A stretch of 64,000 nucleotides of DNA from Periplaneta americana (Eukaryota; Arthropoda; Insecta; Blattodea; Blattidae): contig NC_091119.1 in NCBI RefSeq assembly GCF_040183065.1, forward strand, positions 207,249,298 to 207,313,297, read 5' to 3'. Position numbers and translations under genes: made by a program. This document shows, piece after piece, positions 55,882-64,000 of this stretch. The notes below the pieces were generated by a model, which did not search any database, had not been told where the DNA came from, and saw nothing but the letters and a program-made list of their open reading frames with translations. Within the stretch, counting starts at the first letter, position 1. Each line of letters begins with the position of its first letter.

Positions 55882-57292
55882 TTGGGAAAAGGAAATTGTA
55901 CCAGGACAATGGAAGGAGTCCATAATCGTACCTATCTTTAAGAAGGGGGACAAGACTAACTGTAGTAACTTTCGAGGAATATCACTTTTGTTGACGTCGT
56001 ACAAAATTTTGTCCAATATTCTTTTGAGAATATTAACTCCATATTAGATGAAATTATTGGGGATCATCAGTGTGGTTTTAGGCGTAATAGATCAACTATT
56101 GACCAGATATTTTGTATTCGACAGATAATGGAGAAAAAATGGGAGTATAAGGGTACAGTGCATCAGTTATTCATAGATTTCAAAAAGGCATATGACTCGG
56201 TTAAGAGAGAAGTTTTATATGATATTCTTATTGAATTTGGTATTCCCAAGAAACTAGTTCGATTAATTAAAATGTGTCTCAGTGAAACGTATAGCAGAGT
56301 TTGTATAGGTCAGTTTCTGTCAGATGCGTTTTCAATTCACTGTGGGCTAAAGCAAGGAGATGCACTATCACCTTTACTTTTTAACTTTGCTCTAGAGTAT
56401 GCCATTAGGAAAGTCCAGGATAACAGAAGGGGTTTGGAATTGAACGGGTTACATCAGCTGCTTGTCTATGCGGATGACGTGAATATGTTAGGAGAAAATC
56501 CACAAACGATTAGGGAAAACACGGGAATTTTACTGGAAGCAAGTAAAGAGATAGGTTTGGAAGTAAATCCCGAAAAGACAAAGTATATGATTATGTCTCG
56601 TGACGAGAATATTGTACGAAATGAAAATATAAACATTGGAAATTTATCTTTTGAAGAGGTGAAGGAAGAAGTTCAAATATCTGGGAGCAACAGTAACAAA
56701 TATAAATGATACTCGGGAGGAAATTAAACACAGAATAAATATGGGAAATTCCTGTTATTATTCGGTTGAGAAACTTTTATCATCCAGTCTGCTGTCAAAA
56801 AATCTGAAAGTTAGAATTTATAAAACAGTTATATTACCAGTTGTTCTTTATGGTTGAGAAACTTGGACTCTCACATTGAGGAACATAGGTTAAGGGTGTT
56901 TGAGAATAAGGTGCTTAGGAAAATATTTGGTGCTACGAGGGATAAAGTTACAGGAGAATGGAGAAAGTTACACAACACAGAACTGCACGCATTGTATTCT
57001 TCACCTGACATAATTAGGAACATTAAATCCAGATGTTTGAGATGGGCAGGGCATGTACCACGTATGGGCGAATCCAAAAATGCATATAGTGTTAGTTGGG
57101 AGGCCGGAGGGAAAAAGACTTTTAGGGAGACCGAGACGTAGGTGGGACGATAATATTAAAATGGATTTGAGGGAGGTGGGATATGATGATAGAGAATGGA
57201 TTAATCTTGCTCAGGATAGGGACCAATGGCAGGCTTATGTGAGGGCGGCAATGAACCTCCGGGTTCCTCAAAGCCAGTAAGTAGTAGTAGTA
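55881..57292 (+). mobile_element. RTE-like LINE, 5'-truncated, most complete copy here
   Basis: Inserted directly after the (AAT)n of serpin unit b. It starts inside the reverse transcriptase ([35 protein letters not shown]). RT core follows with the catalytic [11 protein letters not shown] at about 56460-56490, then the C-terminal domain and a GTAGTAGTAG tail. Frameshifts at about 56030 and 56670, and a TGA replacing Cys in LYGCETW at about 56853, show it is dead. No endonuclease domain. Confidence 0.88.
56128..56709 (+). pseudogene. Reverse transcriptase core of the RTE-like LINE
   Basis: 193 codons: [20 protein letters not shown] (first catalytic Asp), [20 protein letters not shown] and [14 protein letters not shown] (the two adjacent catalytic Asp), then [14 protein letters not shown]. 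These are the standard RT palm blocks in order. The frame breaks after FEEVKEE, where the family continues [11 protein letters not shown] in another frame. 5' and 3' parts are missing or shifted, so it is a fragment. Confidence 0.88.

Positions 57293-57330
<38 letters not shown>
57293..57330. repeat. (AAT)n microsatellite
   Basis: Remaining half of the unit-b microsatellite on the far side of the LINE. Confidence 0.85.
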
Positions 57331-57334
<4 letters not shown>

Positions 57335-57480
57335 TGATGATGACAATGACGACGACGAAGGTGATAATGGTTGTGGAAATGGTAACAAACTCTATCTCAA
57401 ATCTTCTGTAAGTCTTGCTTTCAAGTATGGGGCCAGTAAACAAAGAAGATAGCTTTAGTGTTAAATTCTATTCTTGAATC

Positions 57481-58138
57481 TTACTCATTCTATATACGAG
57501 AAAATTGTTTCACAACATACACATGCTGTTGCAATGTGAATGCTATATTTGTCACCATTGAATTATTACACTGTTGTTGCATCATGACCAATGATTACCA
57601 TTCTCCCATGCTTAGCAGTCAATACACACAAAAGGCAGACTTACTGTGTAGCTAAGAACTGAAATTCAATGAAAACTGGAACGTCTTTTTTTTTTTCTCT
57701 TTAATAATCCGTACAGTGAATGTAAACCATTATACACTACATTGCAGCACTCTCTAACAATCATAAACCACAAATGATTTCATCATTTACCAGACTTAAT
57801 ATGCAAAACGACCCAAAAACAACACAGCAGCGGATACTTTTTTTTGGAGAACGAAAACAAAAGGATGGTTGGCATTAAAGATCTTTGGAAATTCTGGTGC
57901 CTGTCCCCTTGTTATGTAACTCGTCATCATACCTAGAAAACAGCAATATGGAACTCATGTGCTGTAAATTCAGCAGTCACTATCCAAGTATTTGCTTTGT
58001 AAGCTCACAGTCGCTAAATCAGAGGTATGGCTGCAGCACTGGATTTCAGTCCAAGTTCTGCAAAGTCAAATCTAATTTGTACTGGGAACAATGTTGGGGC
58101 AGATTTCATAACACCACCAACACCACAATCACCAGCAA

Positions 58139-58197
<59 letters not shown>
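57481..58197 (-). repeat. Serpin exon module, tandem unit c (cassette 2)
   Basis: Third copy of the module. Its (AAT)n (58140-58197) is interrupted by the Harbinger-like MITE, and the module's (GAT)-derived end continues at 59089 (GACAACGACGAAGGTGATAA). Confidence 0.85.
57791..57932 (-). CDS. Serpin alternative RCL exon, cassette 2
   Basis: Acceptor TGCTGTTTTCTAG, phase bases GT, 44 residues, TAA, GTCTG and donor GTAAAT. Loop MMTSYITRGQAPEFPKI, signature FNANHPFVFVLQK, strand SAAVLFLGRFAY. Nine-residue spacing puts P1 at Gly with Arg just before it (TR-G). Given the longer loop, Arg could be the real P1, which would again mean a trypsin-like target. The conserved half is nearly the same as in cassettes 3 and 4, while the loop is different. 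Intact. Confidence 0.9.
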
Positions 58198-58198
<1 letters not shown>

Positions 58199-59088
58199 GG
58201 CTGGTTCACAATAAACCGGGAACGAGAACCAGAGTGAAAACGAGAAGCAGAGGACGTGAATATGAAAATGTTTGATTCACAATAAACCAAGAAAGTAGAC
58301 GACTATGCATATCGATATGCATGTCAATAACGATATGTAAAGTCGATATTACGCATTCTGATGTTATTTGTGTATAATTGACCACTGGCGTTCTCTCATG
58401 AGTACAAGGCAGCCAACATAAACACAGATTAACCAACTTCGAAATTTCAACTGAAACATTTCATTAGTACAGTACTATAAATATGCCCATGCATCTTTAT
58501 TATCACAACTGATTTTAAGTCTACCATAACGTAAAATAATTAGAGAAGAAACATTTGTAATAGAACAAAAATGAACACAACAGTAGTCATTGAATTCAAG
58601 CATGAATATACAGTGTGTAATACAACCAATACAGTAATAAAATATGATTCACTTACGATCGGTGTTCAAAGATGCAGCTATTGAAAGCCACGTATTCTCC
58701 TTCATTTTTTCATCTTTATACGAGGCGCGCCGCTTATCATAAACGTGAAGATTTTTCTCAACACTCAATATTAGAATCTCATCAAATAAAACTTGCTCCA
58801 TGATGCACAGCACAGAACAAAATAATGCATAGTTTATGTCACGGTCTTCTTGCTACAAAATATACGTCAAAATAGGTTTTAGATGGCAATAGAATGAATC
58901 TAGTGGGCTGTGATCGGAAACGTGAACGCCAAAGTTGAAACTTGGCCAACTCTCCGTTCCTGATTCCGGGCTCGGCAAGCTTTTCGTTAATTGTGAATGC
59001 TCACATTTAAATGTACACATTTTAACAATTTTACTGTTTTCGTTTTCGTTCCGATTCTCGTTTCCGGTTTATTGTGAACCAGCCTTAA
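58195..59088. mobile_element. Harbinger-like MITE in the serpin microsatellite
   Basis: Termini AGGCTGGTTCACAATAAACC and (reverse complement) the same 20 bases bound 58198-59085 (888 bp), flanked by TAA. Sub-terminal sequence is also inverted (CGAGAAC-type). No coding capacity. TAA target and terminal sequence suggest PIF/Harbinger. Confidence 0.8.
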
Positions 59089-59726
59089 TAATGACAACGA
59101 CGAAGGTGATAATGGTTGTGGAAATAGTAACAAACTCTATGAAATTCGAAAAGAAAATTTTAAAAGTTACTTTGAAGAAATGTTCCACTGACGGTACATT
59201 ATACAACAACACATGCATGCTCAGACACATGCTACTGAGGAGCTCTAGTTTACACGTAGATGAGACATAAGCACGCACATTTTATGAAAAAACTAGAAAC
59301 AGTTGGAAGCAAGCAACAAAAATTATCACTATTTGTACCTTACACTAATGGAAAATAGACTAGCCCATGCAGTTCACAGTGTTTTGTTAAACATAAAAGG
59401 AAGTAGTGGTCCATAATTTATTACCTGCAGGCAGAAAGAAGAATGTTTGTCGCAAGAATACAATACATGGTTACAGTATATTGAGTACAACCTTAAGCAA
59501 CTGTTTTGCAATAAATAATAAAAAAAAATCTTTGCTCTCAATGATCCAAAAATTATTATATGACCTGATTGTTTAGCGTAAACATACCATTTTGCAGAAT
59601 TGCGATAAATGTGATAAAACCAAAGAAGTGTGATTTTTACTCCTATTTTTTTTTCTTTACATTTCACCATTATTGCAACTCTTTGACGCTAGTTTCATTA
59701 TTGCGAATTAATACTACAAATGGTTA
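59089..59726. other. Serpin intron, no feature recognised
   Basis: The first 70 bases are the end of serpin unit c. The rest has no recognisable repeat or frame. Confidence 0.45.
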
Positions 59727-61292
59727 TACACTCATGGACAAAAAAAAACCGGACACTTCTATATTTGCTTGTATTTCGTTGCCAATTATTCCAAAATGAA
59801 ACAAAACCCATTTAAACAAAATAATGTTCCATTTAGCACCTTATACGACAACATTTGAAAAAAAAATAAAAATCTCTGATGAGAAAATTTACAAAAAATT
59901 ACAAAGGGCGTATAACTATGGCATCGTTTGGTCTAACTGTTTTTTCATTTTATGGTGTCTCAAACATTAAAAACTCTTTTTAGTAACGGGTATTACCCCC
60001 TCTGGCTTGAATAACTGCATCCTTACGTCTTGGCATGCTCTCAATTTGGTTAGCAATGTCTTCTTGAGGAATAAGTTCCCATTCTTCGCCAAGTGCTCAC
60101 CTCAACTTTTGTAACGATTCTGGTCTCGGTGTCTATTCTTAACATGCCGTCCCAGCATGTCCCACACGTGTTCAATTGGGTTCATGTCTGGACTCCTTGC
60201 TGGCCATGGAAGAACATGGATTCCCACTTCTTGGAGATAATCTCCGACCGCATGGGCAATATGCGGCCGTGCATTATCGTGCATTAAAACAAAATTATCG
60301 CCTACAAATTGGCCAAATGGCACAACATGATCAGTCAAACATAAATTTATATACCTATCAACTGTTAGTCTTCCATTTTCAACAAAAACCAACTCTGTAC
60401 CAGCATCCGTACACACTCCTGCCCAAACCATCACTCCACCACCTCCATACGGCACATTTTCGGAAATGCAACACTGTGAAAATCGTTCTCCCCTCCTTCT
60501 CCAAACTCTTTCACGTCCATCAGGTGAGCACAGATTGAAACGGGACTCATTGGTGAACAGAACACAGCTCCACTGTCCATTTCTCCAATCCCTGTGATCA
60601 TTTGCAAAACGCAGTCGTTCAACTCGATGCATCCTGAGAAGTCTGGGACCAGTTGCAGGTCTCCTTGATATCAGTCCACTTGCTTTCAACCTCCTTCTAA
60701 CTGTTTTGGCCAAAATTGGACGTCCATGCATGTTAACAAATTGCTGGGCTACACTAGTCGCTGGTAGGTTGCGCTCCCTAAGAACTCTAAACACCATATA
60801 ACTGTCTTCATTTGGATTTGTAGCTCTTGGACGACCCGAACCTGGTCCTCTGGGATATTCTAGGATCTCTCTATACCGTTTTATGGCATCATGGGTTGTG
60901 CTTCTAGCCATATTCATAACATTTGCAATGTAACGTACACTGTGTCCATCATCGTAAAGGGCTACAGCTCGAGCCACATCTTCAGGTCGCATCTTGTTTT
61001 AAGACAAATGTTACAACCCCACTTAAACTCAGAAAATGTAAAAATAAAGAAATAACGAATGATAACGATAATGAGGCACAAAATGGTTGAGACAAAATTG
61101 TTATAGCTGAGACTCCGAAAGCAAAATTGGAATATTTGGTTGTAATGGCTTGTTTATAAAACAAAAAACAATCAACAATGTATACACGTCTCCATAACAA
61201 CAGATGGCTACCATAATATTGTATGAGAAGATAATATTTTGCAAAATACCAGCAAATATTAAAGTGTCCGGTTTTTTTTGTCCCTGAGTGTA
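59727..61292 (-). mobile_element. Tc1-like transposon, damaged
   Basis: Termini CACTCATGGACAAAAAAAAA CC... and CACTCAGGGACAAAAAAAAC (reverse complement of the right end) bound 59729-61290 (1562 bp), flanked by TA. Different family from the element at 43.4 kb. Contains one transposase frame with a lost catalytic residue and a 3' frameshift. Confidence 0.88.
59978..60992 (-). pseudogene. Tc1-like transposase with Asp-to-Asn change and C-terminal frameshift
   Basis: The 296-codon frame (60992-60102) starts MRPEDVARAVALYDDGHSVR. The paired helix-turn-helix spans about 1-110, with a GSGRPRATN hook. In the nuclease the first catalytic residue is Asn (CVLFTNESRF instead of TDES). The second Asp (VLMHDNARPH) and the Glu (DMNPIEHVWD) are kept with 34 residues between. 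After NRYKS a stop intervenes. The last 39 residues (EEWELIPQEDIANQIESMPR, then ARGGNTRY) continue in another frame to a stop at about 59978. The Asn comes from a single G-to-A change. Confidence 0.88.
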
Positions 61293-61789
61293 TTATATAG
61301 TGATAAATTGTATTTTCAGAAAAATATAAGCAATTTCCAATACGTAAAGTTTTTAAATTTCAATCTGAATCAATTTTTCAGACTTTGAATCATTCTTCGC
61401 GACACACCAAATAACTTCGTTTTTGTGAAGTCTGGTATCCCACTGTGAACCGTACATGTGCAATATTGATCTTTGTTTTCGCCTTAGACAGAGCACATGG
61501 ACTACAGAATAATAACTCTGATATTATGACATGGCCATTTTTATCCTTCCTGGGCATCTGTTTGTAATATTTCGAGTGTTGATTTTTATATTCAATATAA
61601 ACAGGAACTTTCACTCAGTGTTATATTATTATAGTAAAATGTGTTGTCGTCAACATATTTGTTTTCTACAGTTTCATGAATTTCGTTGTCTCTTTTTGTC
61701 TTTTTTTGTCAACATAACTGGAAGTATAGTTATTTAACTGAACATTTTAACATTGATCTGGTACATCCATTACCATTTATTGTGTCTCA
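61293..61789. other. Serpin intron, no feature recognised
   Basis: AT-rich, no motif. Confidence 0.4.
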
Positions 61790-62609
61790 GGTTAAATGAG
61801 AGGAGAAAGTTACATTCCCTTTCTCTCTTATACCGAATTTTGCACACCTCTACTCCCTCTTATCTGTCCGATTCCACAGTCTTTCTCGGTATCATAACTT
61901 AAATACTCGGTCACAATATGATAACACGCTAGAAATACCACTGCACACATCATCTCTTTATTCTTCATCTTTCACTGTTGCTACTTCTCGTCACTGGAAT
62001 TCTCTGCCGCCTTAAGTCAAGGGCTGCAGAACTTTAATTTCCTTTAAATGTAAATTAGAAAAATATCTTATGATGAGTTGCCAGACCTAACGCGTTGCAA
62101 ATATTTAATGGAATGTGTTCCACTGTATTTATTTATTTTTTCTTATTTTTATTATCTAAATCGTGTTTATTTATCACTTAACGCCAATATGTATCCCACT
62201 GTGTTATTTTTAAATATTAATCTATTTTTTGTGTACATTTTATTGAATTGTCGGTTTCTGGTATAATTATGTAAATCCTACTTAATTGTAATCTAATACT
62301 AATATGTATACTAATGTGTTTATTTTTATTTTTACTGTGTACATTTTTTATTGAATTATCGGCTTCTGTTTTTATGTGATTCGTATTTGATTCTAACAAC
62401 ATTAATATGTATTTCGCTATGTTTGTTTTTATTTTATGAGGTAAATTTATGTAACTACCTCTTTTGATCTCATTATGTACCTAAATTGTATCAGTATGTA
62501 ATTACTTAATTCCGATCCAGTTTTATGTTCAACTGTGTAAGCAAGTTTTAATCCTGGTTGAGTGTAAGAGAAGGCCTTATGGCCTTAACTGTGCCAGGTT
62601 AAATAAAGC

Positions 62610-62660
<51 letters not shown>
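61790..62660 (+). mobile_element. CR1-like LINE 3' end
   Basis: Plus strand at about 61885-62090 encodes HNLNTRSQYDNTLEIPLHTS, then SLYSSSFTVATSRHWNSLPP, a stop, and CRTLISFKCKLEKYL. This is the same C-terminus as the copy at 39175-40310. The 3' UTR contains AGAGAAGGCCTTATGGCCTT and AATAAAGCC, followed by an (ATT)n tail at about 62613-62660. One in-frame stop. Confidence 0.8.
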
Positions 62661-62663
<3 letters not shown>

Positions 62664-62884
62664 AGCTATATATCTTACATAAAACAAGAAAACAGCTTTT
62701 AATTAATAAAAGTTTTTTGTTCTGGTAATTAATGCTATAAATGCTATTTTTAAAACATTTTTGCTACAAATAGAAAAAAAATTAATGTATTAATTTCACA
62801 CCTCAAATTAAAGTATTTATTGCATTAAGACTTCATTTTACATGTTCAATTACAATATAGCATGATAAAAGTAACTCAGTTTAC
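62661..62884 (-). repeat. Start of the cassette 1 duplicated module
   Basis: Matches about 42640-42831 (TGCATTAAGACTTCATTTTA, CATGTTCAATTACAATA). Confidence 0.7.
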
Positions 62885-63024
62885 CTGTACAAACTAAACA
62901 TATGAAACCCTGCCAGCAAACAAAACAATCCCTGATTCCTTGTCCTGGATCAAAAAAGTGAATGGATGGTTGGCAATGAATTGCGGGGGAGACCTTGGCA
63001 TACTGCGCAGCACGAACACGCCAG
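62885..63024 (-). CDS. Serpin alternative RCL exon, cassette 1 (P1 Arg)
   Basis: First cassette in transcript order in this window. Acceptor TTGCTTCCCAG, phase bases CT, 42 residues, TAG, then TTTGTACAG and donor GTAAAC. Loop GVFVLRSMPRSPPQ, signature FIANHPFTFLIQD, strand IVLFAGRVSYV. P1-P1' is Arg-Ser, the classic pairing for inhibitors of trypsin-like clotting and clip-domain proteases. This clear case sets the nine-residue P1-to-signature spacing I used for the others. Sister of cassette 6, which has Cys at P1. Intact. Confidence 0.9.
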
Positions 63025-63707
63025 CTGGGAAGCAAGGACACACAGACACATCAAACCTCACGTGTTGTGTGGGTCAACGGAAATAATAACTTTGTTTTAA
63101 TTTTATGAAGAAGTTAGTCTACATTCTTGCACATGTGAAGTGGCTTTCAGGCAGCAGTAGTCTGCAATTTAACACACGTATCATTTCCAAGTATGCTTTT
63201 TAAGCCTCAAACCTTCGAAATTAAAAGACCGACGATGTCTATTCATTGAATAACATACTTTATTTCAACTTCTCTTTCCTCCGAGTGCAAAACAAACAAT
63301 TTAAGATTTACTTTCAGACAATCCACCTACTGGCGAAGATTGCAAGATTCATTAGATAATTTAAACAGTAAGAAAATATGATTCTTAAAATATTACTTTT
63401 CAATTAAAGAAAGAGCAAATCATCTTGCTGAGAATAACATACATCTGATACAGAACATGAAACTGAAAATGAAACAAGCACGTGAACCTGATCAAGGGGC
63501 AAGTGGTGAGAGAAATTAACAGGTCTGGTGCTGCTATGCGGCACTCAACAGAACTGGCATCTAGACAGAAAACAGACTCCAGCATTGTAAAAATTAAGCA
63601 CATTTTTTTAAATTTCCATTTGAGTTCTTAATAGTAAGCATTACTTTATCATTTTGTGCCAAATGTGTGGAATGGATGCAATTTTATCGACCTCAACTAA
63701 ACTAAAA
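63025..63707 (-). repeat. Duplicated intron module (cassette 1 side)
   Basis: Parallel to 42972-43383 plus 44745-44890, without the Tc1 insertion. It gives the pre-insertion sequence of that site. No constitutive serpin exon is visible here. Confidence 0.7.
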
Positions 63708-64000
63708 ATGTTGTTGTTGTTGTTGTTGTCTAGTGCCTTGCATTTGGCAATGAAGCCATTAGCAGTCGTGCCTTCCAATGCTTTTGAACTGTAGTTTCTT
63801 CTGATCTTAATGCTTCACAGGTCTTCAAGTGGTCTTCATTCATATCTGCTGGATCGTTACACAGGACACGTATGGGTGAAGCTGAGATACCTATTCTGTA
63901 GAGATGACTTGCTAGACAGTCATGATTTATTTGTCAATAGTCTGAAGGCTGCAACTGCTGTTTTCTTTGGTCTCTGGGGGATTATATCTGGGTTGGAAAG
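63708..64000 (-). mobile_element. RNase H LINE, third copy, cut by the window end
   Basis: Begins with the (GTT)n tail and TGTCTAGTGCCTTGCATTTG, matching 49020-49300 closely, with a short AAGTGGTCTTC insertion. It runs off the window. Confidence 0.88.

Larger units (their letters stand above)
18044..63024 (-). other. Serpin gene 3' region: array of alternative reactive-loop exons
   Basis: Eleven homologous minus-strand exons are spread over 45 kb. In transcript order they start at 63024, 57932, 55641, 54794, 50585, 42971, 38519, 35468, 32161, 24476 and 18210. All begin after an AG acceptor in the same phase (2 nt + codons). Intact ones encode 40-44 residues: a variable loop, a conserved F-x-A-x-H-P-F core, and an LFxG(R/C) strand close to the stop. 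Serpins place the P1 bait residue about ten residues before that first F, so each exon defines a different inhibitor. Known precedents include Manduca serpin-1 and Drosophila Spn42Da. The constitutive exons (about 330-350 residues, ending in the hinge) are not in the window and must lie past 64,000. Introns are full of transposons, which fits a large insect genome. Confidence 0.88.

Noticed and set aside
60176-60538. 120-codon plus-strand frame
   Set aside because: It is the antisense shadow of the Tc1-like transposase.

Overview
This is an animal, almost certainly insect, genomic window: AT-rich, intron-dominated and packed with many transposon families, tRNA-derived SINEs and (AAT)n/(ATT)n microsatellites. 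The SINE and LINE families look like those I associate with cockroaches (Blattodea, Periplaneta-like). That species-level guess is inference, not demonstrated here.

The main biological content is one very large minus-strand gene region, 63.0 kb down to 18.0 kb. It holds an array of eleven short homologous exons, each encoding the reactive-centre loop (RCL) and C-terminus of a serpin. Nine are intact, at 63.0, 57.9, 55.6, 54.8, 50.6, 43.0, 35.4, 24.4 and 18.1 kb. Two are damaged, at 38.5 kb (frameshifted) and 32.1 kb (early stop). Every cassette starts after a polypyrimidine-AG acceptor in the same phase (two bases before the first full codon). Each intact one has a hypervariable RCL, an F-x-A-x-H-P-F serpin signature and a final (L/F)FxG(R/C) strand, then its own stop codon. 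In eight of the nine intact cassettes the stop is followed within 1-9 bases by a splice donor. The most 3' cassette instead has an AATAAA signal. This is the architecture of alternatively spliced insect serpin genes (Manduca serpin-1 type): one constitutive serpin body would be spliced to one of many loop exons, giving many protease specificities. The constitutive exons are not in the window and should lie beyond 64,000.

The cassettes grew by duplication of modules including flanking intron: three tandem copies at 54.3-58.2 kb, a pair at 42.7/62.9 kb and a pair at 31-32/48.8-50.6 kb. Transposons later inserted into these introns, including an intact Tc1-like element at 43.4-44.7 kb, an RNase H LINE at 49.0-50.3 kb, and an RTE-like LINE and a Harbinger-like MITE in the same paralogous microsatellite. 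Between cassettes at 18.1 and 24.4 kb sit exons of a serine-protease-like gene on the same strand. It lacks a recognisable catalytic His and is broken by a SINE inserted at its catalytic-Asp motif.

The region 1-18 kb is intergenic or distal intron: non-LTR fragments, a PIF/Harbinger element, several MITEs nested in one another, and SINEs. Other repeats include four Penelope-like elements (three of them large inverted-repeat foldbacks), a 63-bp minisatellite of about 29 copies, two palindromic SINE-like elements with tRNA cloverleaf arms, two hAT elements and a DD41D mariner remnant.
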